Shown piece after piece: positions 49,032-56,312 of a DNA stretch of 57,578 bases. The position numbers were made by a program, and so were the translations under genes. Positions within the stretch are counted from its first letter, which is position 1; each line of letters starts with the position of its first letter. The notes beneath the pieces are model-generated. The model had not been told where the DNA came from. It saw only the letters and a list, made by a program, of their open reading frames with translations, and made no database searches. The DNA is from a virus: positions 1-57,578 of the IMG/VR virus record IMGVR_UViG_3300019752_000009. One strand, 5' to 3'.

Positions 49032-49247
49032 TTATGTTTTAGATATTGAATCAGTCCAGCATGAACTGAGAAACTGATCTAATGTTACTTTATTATCCTC
49101 TGTGAATTCAGCTCTAGCTGAAGAGATTAATAGAGAAAGAACTTGAATAATTCTACATTCATGATAGAATCCCTGAGCACAGACTTTCTTGAAAATTTTC
49201 TTTAAAATCCATAATTCTAATGAATTTAGAGGCTTATCTGCATACAT
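49032..49247 (-). CDS. Small conserved phage-type hypothetical protein within the tRNA cluster
   Basis: A 71-residue helical protein with the pattern L-x-x-LELWILKKI-x-x-[KR]-x-x-x-x-G near its start and FTEDNKVTLDQFLSSC near its end. Small phage proteins with an 'ELW[FIL]L..I...' opening and 'E[DF]N.[PV]TLD.FL' ending occur widely beside early genes; their function is unknown. ATG 49247 has a weak GGAATG upstream. Confidence 0.6.
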   Translation of the reverse strand: MYADKPLNSLELWILKKIFKKVCAQGFYHECRIIQVLSLLISSARAEFTEDNKVTLDQFLSSCWTDSISKT

Positions 49248-49287
49248 AAATCATTCCAATATATTGTTAAGTAATACTTTAATTCGC

Positions 49288-49542
49288 TTATTGTTTACAA
49301 GTAGTGTCTTTGATTTCTTGCTTATCGAAGCATGTTAAAGATAACCCGTGACCAGTTCTAGCCATAAGACATATTTTATTCGGGTATGACTTTGGTGTAA
49401 ACTCATAGATAATTGAGTTTACACCAAAAATATCTAACTCAATTTTACGAGTCAACTCATGTTCACTAATAACCTCAGCACTAGCTGTATAACCAATCCC
49501 CATACTAGCTACTACAACCATCACACTAATAAATCGTTTCAT
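49288..49542 (-). CDS. Secreted small protein (signal peptide)
   Basis: An 84-residue protein with a clear signal peptide: MKRF, a hydrophobic core VVVASMGIGYTA and cleavage after ASA (about residue 22). The mature ~60 residues have three cysteines (CLMARTG, LTCF, TTCKQ), which could form one disulfide. Export to the periplasm suggests a role at the envelope such as superinfection exclusion. It is encoded between tRNA genes. Confidence 0.65.
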   Translation of the reverse strand: MKRFISVMVVVASMGIGYTASAEVISEHELTRKIELDIFGVNSIIYEFTPKSYPNKICLMARTGHGLSLTCFDKQEIKDTTCKQ

Positions 49543-49569
49543 AACTACAAACCTACATCAAAAAAATAC

Positions 49570-49646
49570 TGGTGCCCCATGAAGGACTTGAACCTAAAAC
49601 CTACCGATTATGAGTCGGTTGCTCTAACCAATTGAGCTAATGGGGC
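49570..49646 (-). tRNA. tRNA (CAU), probably Ile2
   Basis: Acceptor GCCCCAT/ATGGGGC, anticodon loop CTCATAA (anticodon CAT), encoded CCA. The body resembles bacterial tRNA-Ile(CAU), in which C34 is changed to lysidine to read AUA (shared GACTCATAATCG and GGTTCAAGTCC elements), more than elongator Met. AUA is frequent in AT-rich genes. Confidence 0.85.
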
Positions 49647-49652
49647 AATATT

Positions 49653-49729
<77 letters not shown>

Positions 49730-49736
49730 AATATCT

Positions 49737-49824
49737 TGGAGGAAGATAAGGGAGTTGAACCCTTACAACTATCACTAGTCATCACGGTTTTCAAGACCGA
49801 TAAGCACGCCACATGCGATCTTCC
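49737..49824 (-). tRNA. tRNA-Ser (UGA)
   Basis: Acceptor GGAAGAT/ATCTTCC, anticodon loop CTTGAAA (anticodon TGA), a long variable arm (88 nt in total) as required for serine, encoded CCA. Confidence 0.93.
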
Positions 49825-49829
49825 TAATT

Positions 49830-49904
49830 TGGCTGGCAAGGTAGGAATCGAACCTACGACAAAGTGATTAACAGTCACCTACTCTACCTCTGAGTTACAT
49901 GCCA
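49830..49904 (-). tRNA. tRNA-Asn (GUU)
   Basis: Acceptor TGGCATG/CTTGCCA with one T-T mismatch at pair 6-67, anticodon loop CTGTTAA (anticodon GTT), T arm GTAGG-TTCGATT-CCTAC, encoded CCA. Confidence 0.9.
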
Positions 49905-49911
49905 TTTAAAC

Positions 49912-49987
49912 TGGTGCTACGTGAGGGACTTGAACCCGCAACCTATCGGTTAAAAGCCGAGTGCTCTACCAGTTGAGCTAACGTAGC
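49912..49987 (-). tRNA. tRNA-Lys (UUU)
   Basis: Acceptor GCTACGT/ACGTAGC, anticodon loop CTTTTAA (anticodon TTT), T loop TTCAAGT, encoded CCA. Confidence 0.95.
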
Positions 49988-49992
49988 GTATT

Positions 49993-50068
49993 TGGTTGCG
50001 GTGGCGTGACTCGAACACGCGACCTTTAGGTTATGAGCCTAACGAGCTTCCATCTGCTCCACACCGCT
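49993..50068 (-). tRNA. Initiator-like tRNA-fMet (CAU)
   Basis: The body matches bacterial initiator tRNA: unpaired first base (A1 opposite A72), D arm GGAGCAG...AGCTCG, anticodon loop CTCATAA, and the CGCAACCA 3' end. The usual three consecutive G-C pairs of the anticodon stem are reduced: the stem TTAGG/CCTAA has two G-C pairs and one A-T. E. coli initiator tRNA has C1; A1 keeps the needed mismatch. Phage-encoded initiator tRNAs are uncommon. Confidence 0.85.
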
Positions 50069-50078
50069 ATAATGTATA

Positions 50079-50155
50079 TGGTCTGTGCGGTAGGATTTGA
50101 ACCTACGACTACTCCCTTCCAAGGGGAGAACTCTACCAGACTGAGCTACACACAG
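50079..50155 (-). tRNA. tRNA-Pro (UGG)
   Basis: Acceptor CTGTGTG/CGCACAG, anticodon loop CTTGGAA (anticodon TGG), T loop TTCAAAT, encoded CCA. Confidence 0.94.
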
Positions 50156-50162
50156 AGTAAAT

Positions 50163-50252
50163 TGGTGGAATGGGTTGGAATCGAACCAACAAAGACTTAT
50201 TGACAATGCCGCTGATTTACAGTCAGCTTATCTCACCTATGAATGCCATTCC
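50163..50252 (-). tRNA. tRNA-Tyr (GUA)
   Basis: Acceptor GGAATGG/CCATTCC, anticodon stem GCTGA/TCAGC with loop CTGTAAA (anticodon GTA), long variable arm (90 nt), encoded CCA. Confidence 0.94.
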
Positions 50253-50258
50253 ATATCT

Positions 50259-50345
50259 TGGTACGGGTAGTAGGATTTGAACCTACACGCTTTTTACGGC
50301 AATGGATTCTAAATCCATCATGTCTACCAATTTCATCATACCCGC
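50259..50345 (-). tRNA. tRNA-Leu (UAG)
   Basis: Acceptor GCGGGTA/TACCCGT (G1-T72 wobble), anticodon loop TTTAGAA (anticodon TAG), long variable arm (87 nt), encoded CCA. First tRNA of the leftward transcript. Confidence 0.94.
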
Positions 50346-50360
50346 GTATTAAATATAGTT

Positions 50361-50427
50361 ATGGTTCGGAGTGCTTAACAGAAAAATAAATTAGAAATTA
50401 AAGAAAGATAATTTATTTCCGAACCAT
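50361..50427 (-). other. Large bulged hairpin upstream of the tRNA cluster
   Basis: ATGGTTCGGA (50361-50370) pairs with TCCGAACCAT (50418-50427), and inside AATAAATTA (50385-50393) pairs with TAATTTATT (50409-50417). One side has a 14-nt bulge. It lies between the 708-aa gene and tRNA-Leu on the transcribed strand. No T run follows, so it is not a typical terminator; an RNA processing site or small structured RNA is possible. Confidence 0.6.
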
Positions 50428-50470
50428 GTGAAGTATTATAGCACCGTTATTTTATAATGCAACCCCTAAA

Positions 50471-52597
50471 TCAAATTAATTCAGAATTAATGTAATTAAT
50501 ATTAAAAGGAGTGACTGTGTTTTTACCATCAACATCATCCAAACTAAAGATAATGTCAGCATCATCAATGTCTTGAACAATTTTTCCGCGCTCTCTAGCG
50601 TTCATTGTTACCAACTCTAATAATGTAACCTGATTTTTACGATTAACAAAAAACTTCACAGTTTCACGCGTAGAAGCAAAATTACTTTCAATATTATTTG
50701 GTTTACCAACCCTATCGGTGTTATAAATATCAACCCAAACTACTTCTTTTGTTTTTAAGTCAAAAATAGCGGGTATTGAAGTGCGAGATTCACCAGTTAA
50801 TGATACTTTCTGCTGCACAGTCGATGGTTCATATATTTCACCGCTATTAGGTTTTTCTCTACCCATCCACCCACAGTAAACAGTGTCATGTTCTGAAAAA
50901 TTATCACCAGAATAAACTCTGACGCTCATAACTATATATCTAGCACCAGCTTCAAATGATTGTTTAGTGTTTACGTCAATAAACTCTGAGGCACCATTAG
51001 GTGCTGCGGTTATATCACCAGAATGATAACTATCAAATTTACCACTTCTTAACTTAGTGTAGGAAACATGACCAATAGAATTAAATTCATCATCTAGGAA
51101 TTGCGCTGATAAGTCAATATCTTGACCAACCCAATAAACGAACATTCTAATTACATCCTTTTCAGTTTCAAAAGGAATTCTTGATCCACGTGCCAAAGTA
51201 AATTTAGAATCACTTGCGCTACGTTGCTGACTTGGTAAAAATATCTTATCTAACCTACTATCAACATAAACATTACCCATCTTGCTTTTACCACCTAACT
51301 TAAAAGATATTTCATCTTGAATAACGCCTAATAATTGCGTAAGTGCATAAGTGTGGATTGCCTTAATATCTTTTTTCACAATCCTGATATTTTGCGTAAG
51401 CGATTTTGGAATAATGAACTTTTCATTATATGCTGTGAATCTGGTTTTAAAATGTCCAAGTAATTGCAGCAAGATTTTAACATCAACACCGTTCACCACT
51501 TTCTTGAATTCCTTCAACACAAATATTTGTGTGAACTCACTATCACATTCTGTTAGGATTTTATCTAACCGTCTAGCAAATTCAGTAGGTCGACTTGATA
51601 GTAAAGTTGTTAGTTTAGGTATAATTTGTTCTGACTTAATGGTACTATCTTTAATATGAGAGAGATCATTAATTAATCTTTCTATATTAGTGTTAAATGA
51701 TGTTAGTGTTTTATTTTTTCTCAGTTTTAATGCGATTAGATAACATCTAGTGAAACTATCTTTATACTCACCCACATGAAGACCGTGAAATAACTTACCC
51801 CATTTACCACTGTGACGCTTGATATCTTCTTCTTTAATTAAAGATTCCAACATAGATAAAATTAAACGTCGCTGCTTACGCTTGAAACTAATAAATTTTG
51901 TGTTAGTTGAAAGTGATACATCACCACCTGATAAATAAGTACACACCCTCAATACATCGGTTGAGTTTTTAATTAAGTTATCAGGTACCTTCTCACCTTT
52001 ACGAATAAATTCCCCCGCAACAATACATGCAGTTTCTTTATATTCAACTAAAGAAAAATCTGAGCACATATCTAATGAATTTATAAGTAGGTTCTTATCT
52101 TGTTCTGATAATGATTCTTTTGAGTTTAAGATGTTATTAAGCACACCTTTAACATCGTCGATATCACAACTACCAATTAAGGTTAAGTTAGTGTCTTCAT
52201 ATAAAGGTGAGCGTTCATCGTTAGTTGCATCAGGAAAAAACTTACCGTCACTTGCATAATGCATTAGTGCGTTATAATACAAATTATTTCGTTCAACACT
52301 TAAAACTTGATTAGGGAATCCTTCATACATTACTTTAAAATCCGTGTCTAATCCAGATTCATTATACATAAACTCTAAATAAGTTTCACATATCTTTTTT
52401 AACGACGTAATATTATCGCACGAAAATAACTCACGAATTAAAACGCTTGATAATGAATAACCTAGTTTTTTAGATTCAACTATAAAGTTAATAATAAAAT
52501 TATACTTCTCTTTACTAGATATCTCGACAGAATCTTGAATAGGAATAAGTATAGATTTTAATTTTTTAAATGCAATTAGATGGGTGTTTTTATCCAT
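50471..52597 (-). CDS. Large protein of the TerD-associated (MXAN_6230/SCO0854-like) type
   Basis: A 708-residue protein. The C-terminal third carries the pattern LARGSRIPFETEKDVIRMFV-x-W, then DIDLSAQFLDDEFN, IGHVSYTKLR, YHSGDI-x-x-A-P-x-GASEFIDV, GARYIVMSVRVYSG and GWMGRE, which I recognise from proteins encoded with tellurite-resistance (Ter) stress genes, some bearing RING domains. No RING cysteines are seen here. The N-terminal two-thirds are helical and unrecognised. ATG 52597 is chosen for its AAGAGAAAC site; a longer frame from 52648 would start inside the first hairpin unit of the leader. It is downstream of the hairpin array and a sigma-70 promoter. Function unknown; possibly stress or defence related. 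Confidence 0.6.
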   Translation of the reverse strand: MDKNTHLIAFKKLKSILIPIQDSVEISSKEKYNFIINFIVESKKLGYSLSSVLIRELFSCDNITSLKKICETYLEFMYNESGLDTDFKVMYEGFPNQVLSVERNNLYYNALMHYASDGKFFPDATNDERSPLYEDTNLTLIGSCDIDDVKGVLNNILNSKESLSEQDKNLLINSLDMCSDFSLVEYKETACIVAGEFIRKGEKVPDNLIKNSTDVLRVCTYLSGGDVSLSTNTKFISFKRKQRRLILSMLESLIKEEDIKRHSGKWGKLFHGLHVGEYKDSFTRCYLIALKLRKNKTLTSFNTNIERLINDLSHIKDSTIKSEQIIPKLTTLLSSRPTEFARRLDKILTECDSEFTQIFVLKEFKKVVNGVDVKILLQLLGHFKTRFTAYNEKFIIPKSLTQNIRIVKKDIKAIHTYALTQLLGVIQDEISFKLGGKSKMGNVYVDSRLDKIFLPSQQRSASDSKFTLARGSRIPFETEKDVIRMFVYWVGQDIDLSAQFLDDEFNSIGHVSYTKLRSGKFDSYHSGDITAAPNGASEFIDVNTKQSFEAGARYIVMSVRVYSGDNFSEHDTVYCGWMGREKPNSGEIYEPSTVQQKVSLTGESRTSIPAIFDLKTKEVVWVDIYNTDRVGKPNNIESNFASTRETVKFFVNRKNQVTLLELVTMNARERGKIVQDIDDADIIFSLDDVDGKNTVTPFNINYINSELI

Positions 52598-52626
52598 GTT
52601 TCTCTTTTTTAATATAAGAGGGTAGT

Positions 52627-52937
52627 TACCAAGCGTGATTTTTAACATAAAAAAAATTATAGAAGTAACGCTTGGTATAGCCCGTAGAAAGGAAGTTGAT
52701 TAGTGATAGATGTTTTCCTACTATGGATGGTAGAAAAACTAAAGTTAAATAGAAGTATCACTAATCCTAGCCTTGGTAGTTAGGATGTTAACTGGTGTTT
52801 TCTTTTAGATGTAATGCCTATTGCAGGATATTATCCTGCGTAGAAGTATCACCAGTTATTGCCTGTGTTTATTTAATGTTTCTTAGGATATTATCTAAAG
52901 TGTTATTTCCAGCAAATATTTAGAAGTATCTTTAGGT
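52627..52937 (-). ncRNA. Array of four ~90-nt hairpin units with a shared TACTTCTA motif
   Basis: On the reverse strand each unit reads GGC[AT]A - stem arm - TACTTCTA - variable insert - matching arm. The motif lies (as TAGAAGTA on +) at 52660, 52750, 52841 and 52921, spaced 90, 91 and 80 bp. The stems differ in sequence but pair in every unit: TACCAAGCGT/ACGCTTGGTA, GATTAGTGATA/TATCACTAATC, TAACTGGTG/CACCAGTTA, and CTAAAG/CTTTAG. Two units have an inner hairpin (GCAGGATA/TATCCTGC; GTTTTCCTAC/GTAGAAAAAC). Changing stems with conserved pairing indicate selection on RNA structure. It lies between a promoter (52960-52987) and the 708-aa gene. Confidence 0.65.
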
Positions 52938-52959
52938 GTTGCCTAATCAACATATACAC

Positions 52960-52987
52960 ATTATAGCTTATATAGTTAGTAATGCAA
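52960..52987 (-). promoter_or_regulatory. Sigma-70 promoter of the hairpin array and 708-aa gene
   Basis: On the reverse strand TTGCAT (52982-52987), 16 bp, TATAAT (52960-52965). Transcription would begin about ten bases before the first array unit. Confidence 0.75.
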
Positions 52988-53015
52988 GCTTGTGTTTGAA
53001 ATAATTTGCATTTAT

Positions 53016-53510
53016 TTAACAAAATTCCACATAACCATTGTCAGCACCGCATTCAAACGCGCTTTTAAAGCCATCAAATCTTTCTTCAAAGAACTCTTCT
53101 AAAATACTGTCAGGCTTAAATGACTTAACCATCTCATAATACACGTCACCATGAATCTTATTTAGATCGCTATAAATCTTCTTGCAAGCCGCACTATCAA
53201 ACTGATCACACTCATTTACCTCCTGAAACAATGTAGGCTCGCCATTTTCATGATAACCAGATTTTACAGCTAATTTATTCAGCACTTCGATAAATTCAGC
53301 AAAAGAATGACCGCTTCCCATGTTAGTCCCGTCATCCCCTCCATGCTCCCATACCGTGCCATCTTTAAACTTTCCAGAACACTTCCCTTCTCCATACACG
53401 CGCATTACATAATCCCGTTCATCCTCATGAAATTCATCTTCAAATTCTTCAGGAGTCATGTTTTCACTGTATAACTTACAATCAGGATAAACTAAAACTT
53501 CAACACTCAT
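53016..53510 (-). CDS. Hypothetical acidic protein
   Basis: A 164-residue acidic protein, not recognised. It contains GGDDGTNMGSGHSF in the middle and several cysteines. Its start overlaps the stop of the lipoprotein gene by one base (TAATG), so the two are coupled and may act together. It has no signal peptide itself. Confidence 0.65.
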   Translation of the reverse strand: MSVEVLVYPDCKLYSENMTPEEFEDEFHEDERDYVMRVYGEGKCSGKFKDGTVWEHGGDDGTNMGSGHSFAEFIEVLNKLAVKSGYHENGEPTLFQEVNECDQFDSAACKKIYSDLNKIHGDVYYEMVKSFKPDSILEEFFEERFDGFKSAFECGADNGYVEFC

Positions 53511-53734
53511 TACTTGCCCTCCTTAATTACACACATTCCAGTTATGGTAACAATATCCTTATTACGATATATAACATGAGTTCTCATGTCGCTTGTAACC
53601 ACATCTTTAATGCTATTATCGTTAGCACTAAAAACCTCCACTCCACCACTATAACACTTCACATTATAACTCTTAGCTTCTGTATTGCAGCCAACTAACA
53701 AACCAACCATACCTAATAATAAAATCTTTTTCAT
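53510..53734 (-). CDS. Small lipoprotein
   Basis: A 74-residue protein with a lipoprotein signal: MKKILLLGMVGLLVGCN, lipobox LVGC with the acylated Cys at residue 16. The mature part is about 59 residues with a beta-rich pattern and two more Cys. Size and type recall phage T5 Llp, a small lipoprotein that blocks the phage's own receptor to prevent superinfection; there is no sequence proof of that role. The residue after Cys is Asn, so outer-membrane sorting is likely. Confidence 0.8.
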   Translation of the reverse strand: MKKILLLGMVGLLVGCNTEAKSYNVKCYSGGVEVFSANDNSIKDVVTSDMRTHVIYRNKDIVTITGMCVIKEGK

Positions 53735-53784
53735 ATATTGTTCCCTATAAAAAATAAAACCCTCATGACAAGGGCAACACTTTA

Positions 53785-53793
53785 ATTATAACA
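53785..53793 (-). promoter_or_regulatory. Extended -10 promoter (TGTTATAAT) for the lipoprotein gene
   Basis: On the reverse strand TGTTATAAT, overlapping the end of the gene at 53786. A hairpin CCCT/AGGG followed by TTTTATTTTTTA (about 53750-53777) lies between it and the lipoprotein start and may attenuate. Confidence 0.6.
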
Positions 53794-54100
53794 TATTATG
53801 CGCCCCCAACACACCAAGCTTGCTTTTCTCATCAAGTTCTAAACCCATATCAACTACCCCACCCAAATATTCCTGCATAAAAATGATTGATAAATCCCAT
53901 CCAAAGCAATCTGATAAAGTCTTGGTTAATATTTCACCAGATTGCTTTTCTATAGCATCCTTGGCATCTTGTTGCAATACTTTAAACCCTTGTGGTTTAC
54001 CATTATTATCATAATTAATTAGTGACTCAAGAATCAGATTAAAAAGTGTATCCGTGTTATCCAACCCTTGATAATAATTTTCTACTTGTTGTGGTGTCAT
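53786..54100 (-). CDS. Hypothetical protein
   Basis: A 104-residue helical protein, not recognised, starting at ATG 54100 behind AAGGAT. It has a GEILTKTLSDCFGWDLSI helix-turn and an acidic N-terminal helix (TPQQVENYYQGLDNTDTLFN). Lies in a leftward run of small genes with short gaps; no motif allows a function. Confidence 0.6.
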   Translation of the reverse strand: MTPQQVENYYQGLDNTDTLFNLILESLINYDNNGKPQGFKVLQQDAKDAIEKQSGEILTKTLSDCFGWDLSIIFMQEYLGGVVDMGLELDEKSKLGVLGAHNML

Positions 54101-54148
54101 ATTTTATCCTTATCGCCGCCAATATAAATTAACGACGTACCATAATTG

Positions 54149-54334
54149 TTAGTTATACTTATTAACTGTTACGATGATATTTTCAAATCTACCGCTAGTG
54201 TTTAGCTGAATTTCAACATCAGTAACAACGTACTTAACCTTATTAATGGTAACTTTATCTCCTAGATTAGGAGAAACTTTTTCATCACACCCATCAAGGA
54301 TGATATTACCATTCAAATCCTTAAAAACCATCAT
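54149..54334 (-). CDS. Small beta-barrel-like protein, paralogue family member 1
   Basis: A 61-residue protein with a strand, a P-x-L-G-D-K-V turn (residues 22-28), a Y-V-V-T-D-V strand (34-39) and a final V-T-V strand. The same layout occurs in the proteins at 55550, 55761 and 56002. It directly follows the 382-aa gene (stop and start adjacent), with AAGGAGA within that gene's end. A small SH3-like or OB-like barrel is suggested; partner and role unknown. Confidence 0.6.
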   Translation of the reverse strand: MMVFKDLNGNIILDGCDEKVSPNLGDKVTINKVKYVVTDVEIQLNTSGRFENIIVTVNKYN

Positions 54335-55483
54335 TCACATCTTCTCCTTAAACTCATAAGCTGGTTCTTCTGGGTCGTTATAAGCTTCCCCATACATAGC
54401 AATAAGCGCGTATTCAATTCGTGCCAGCTCTTGAATATTATACCCATTATCATCAGCAAGCTGAGATTGAATGTAATCATGAATCAGATTCAGCGCAGCT
54501 TCATCCTGATAAATAAATGTGTTTTGTTGCCAATCGGGATTTCTTACTAAACTCAGCTTACCGACTTTATCAGCAACATTATAAAGTTCCTCATCAACCC
54601 TAATTGTCTCAAGCAAGAATTCAACATCCCAAACATAGCCAACGATAAATGGCTCTATCCGCATGTTTTTAACATGCACATTGTGCAGCATCATAAATAG
54701 ATCCTGCTGTAAATCATACAGTTGATTATCATCCTCAGCCCAATTGTAAGCGCAACCTACACTATCTTGAAAATCAAGAAAGTCTTTTGCAATTTTCTTT
54801 AAAGCTGTTTTTGTGGTAAAGAATGGATTATCGCAAGGTGTATCCACATAATTTTCAATTAGAAATGATTTAAGATACCTGAAAGCTTTAGTTCTCTGTT
54901 CATCGGCATTCAGATAATCTACGTGCCCACTAATACTCATGTACTGACAATCGTTTTCAGCACCGTAGTTATATTTCCCGCTGTGATACCATGATGTCAT
55001 TAACGCAGCTGTATCAGGCTCTATATACCCGCTAGCCGATTTAACATAATTCATAAAATCTACATCTTGAAAATAAAACCGTTGACAGTTATTCTCATGC
55101 GGTTTGATGAAACGCCCCATACGGTGAGCATCATACACTAAATCAACAGATTGCCGATCTTGACAGAATTTAGTTTCAAGTGTTAGACCTTTTTTCTGGT
55201 AACACTTGTATTCCTTTCCATCATCCTGCACTAATGTCATGCATTCAGAAACAAATTCAAGAGCGTCTAGCAAGCATATCTCGCGAACATTCTCACTAAA
55301 ACAATCATCTTTGAGAGAATCTTTCGTAACAATGCCATTAATATCTACAATAACACCACTCATTAACTCGCAGAATTGAGAGCTGAAAAACTTGACATGG
55401 TGATCAAAATGTTTAAGCTTCTTGATACCTAAAACAAGCTGTTCTTTACGTTTATCTAAAATCTCGTTGTACTTTTCACTCAT
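54335..55483 (-). CDS. Hypothetical 382-aa protein
   Basis: The ATG at 55483 is preferred (AAGGAG 6 bp upstream; a start at 55504 would include it). A 382-residue mixed helical protein rich in acidic and aromatic residues (e.g. VWDVEFLLETIRVDEEL, DFLDFQDSVGCAYNWAEDDN), with a few Cys. No signature of portal, terminase, protelomerase or polymerase can be found. It is the largest unassigned gene of the right arm and is flanked by the small paralogues, which suggests that they act with it. Confidence 0.7.
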   Translation of the reverse strand: MSEKYNEILDKRKEQLVLGIKKLKHFDHHVKFFSSQFCELMSGVIVDINGIVTKDSLKDDCFSENVREICLLDALEFVSECMTLVQDDGKEYKCYQKKGLTLETKFCQDRQSVDLVYDAHRMGRFIKPHENNCQRFYFQDVDFMNYVKSASGYIEPDTAALMTSWYHSGKYNYGAENDCQYMSISGHVDYLNADEQRTKAFRYLKSFLIENYVDTPCDNPFFTTKTALKKIAKDFLDFQDSVGCAYNWAEDDNQLYDLQQDLFMMLHNVHVKNMRIEPFIVGYVWDVEFLLETIRVDEELYNVADKVGKLSLVRNPDWQQNTFIYQDEAALNLIHDYIQSQLADDNGYNIQELARIEYALIAMYGEAYNDPEEPAYEFKEKM

Positions 55484-55549
55484 GGAATCTCCTTGGTGCG
55501 GCAAACTAATACCGCTAAAATATGAATACTTAGGGTTATCTGCTACGAT

Positions 55550-55771
55550 TTAACATCTACGATCATATGCGTCCCTCAAGAAAATAACGATGTGAGGGTT
55601 ATCATGAGAAATTATATTAACAATATCGGTCACAACATAGGTTTTTTTATCATCTGGAAGTAACACCTTCTCCCCTTTTCGTGGAAGAAAATCAATATCT
55701 TTATGCTCACACAGTGCTTCTCCAATACATTGATTTGGCACATATCTACCCAACACAAATTTAACAGTCAT
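55550..55771 (-). CDS. Small beta-barrel-like protein, paralogue family member 2
   Basis: A 73-residue protein. ATG 55771 is preferred to an in-frame TTG at 55777. Shared pattern: CEHKDIDFLPRKGEKVLLPD, then TYVVTDIVNI and a terminal IVIFL strand. It overlaps the upstream gene's end by 11 bp. See member 1. Confidence 0.6.
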   Translation of the reverse strand: MTVKFVLGRYVPNQCIGEALCEHKDIDFLPRKGEKVLLPDDKKTYVVTDIVNIISHDNPHIVIFLRDAYDRRC

Positions 55772-56018
55772 TCTCAATGAACTCCTTTAACACAACTACA
55801 ACGCTCGACTTTGGTTGACGAACACATTGGCTTGAGGGTTTGCGCATGTGAACGAAAAAGAAAACATCGTCCACAATATAAGAAGGTTCAAAGCCAGATA
55901 ACTTCACCTTATCACCTTTCGTAGGTTGGCGCACTAACCTACTGTCCTCATGCAGGAGTTTACCTTCGAGACTATCTAATACAAATAAAATACTTTCCAC
56001 TCTAAATATCCTCACCAT
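55761..56018 (-). CDS. Small beta-barrel-like protein, paralogue family member 3
   Basis: An 85-residue protein with GKLLHEDSRLVRQPTKGDKV (residues about 19-38), a SYIVDDVFFFV strand pair and a terminal VVVVL strand, the same layout as members 1 and 2. It overlaps both neighbours (17 bp with member 4, 11 bp with member 2), indicating a coupled operon. Confidence 0.6.
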   Translation of the reverse strand: MVRIFRVESILFVLDSLEGKLLHEDSRLVRQPTKGDKVKLSGFEPSYIVDDVFFFVHMRKPSSQCVRQPKSSVVVVLKEFIENDC

Positions 56019-56244
56019 TACCTAATTTACTAACCATTAATGTAGCACCTTCACACCTGCCGTACTCAATCGTTCCATCATCCTTAATGTTGGCGTGGGT
56101 GGCAGTTATATTGTATTTAACTTTACGCACAACCCAGTCAACCCCTCTTATAGATAAAATTGAACGCGTCTGAGGTGCTGACATTTCACCATAACCACCC
56201 ACTAAAACCTTACCGCTTTTTAGACAAACCACAGTGATATTCAT
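56002..56244 (-). CDS. Small beta-barrel-like protein, paralogue family member 4
   Basis: An 80-residue protein, the most divergent of the four: ITVVCLKSGKVLVGGYGEMSAP, then SILSIRGVDWVVRKVKYNI and a terminal ATLMVSKLG. Strand order matches the others, but the KGDKV turn is TRSIL. It starts at ATG 56244 behind AAGGAATAAATA and a sigma-70 promoter at 56284-56312. Confidence 0.55.
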   Translation of the reverse strand: MNITVVCLKSGKVLVGGYGEMSAPQTRSILSIRGVDWVVRKVKYNITATHANIKDDGTIEYGRCEGATLMVSKLGNGEDI

Positions 56245-56283
56245 TATTTATTCCTTGTTAATTTTACACTCGTTAAAACACCA

Positions 56284-56312
56284 ATTATACACGCCATCAA
56301 CTCAATAGTTAA
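56284..56312 (-). promoter_or_regulatory. Promoter for the small-paralogue operon
   Basis: On the reverse strand TTAACT (56307-56312), 17 bp, TATAAT (56284-56289), overlapping the end of the Orn-NACHT gene. Confidence 0.7.

Noticed and set aside
52627-52937. CRISPR array
   Set aside because: The repeats are only 8 bp with variable paired arms of their own, unequal spacing and no cas genes; the pattern is that of hairpin units, not repeat-spacer units.
54335-55483. Portal protein or protelomerase
   Set aside because: Length is suitable, but no portal core, tyrosine-recombinase residues or other supporting pattern is seen, and the gene lies in the early leftward arm.
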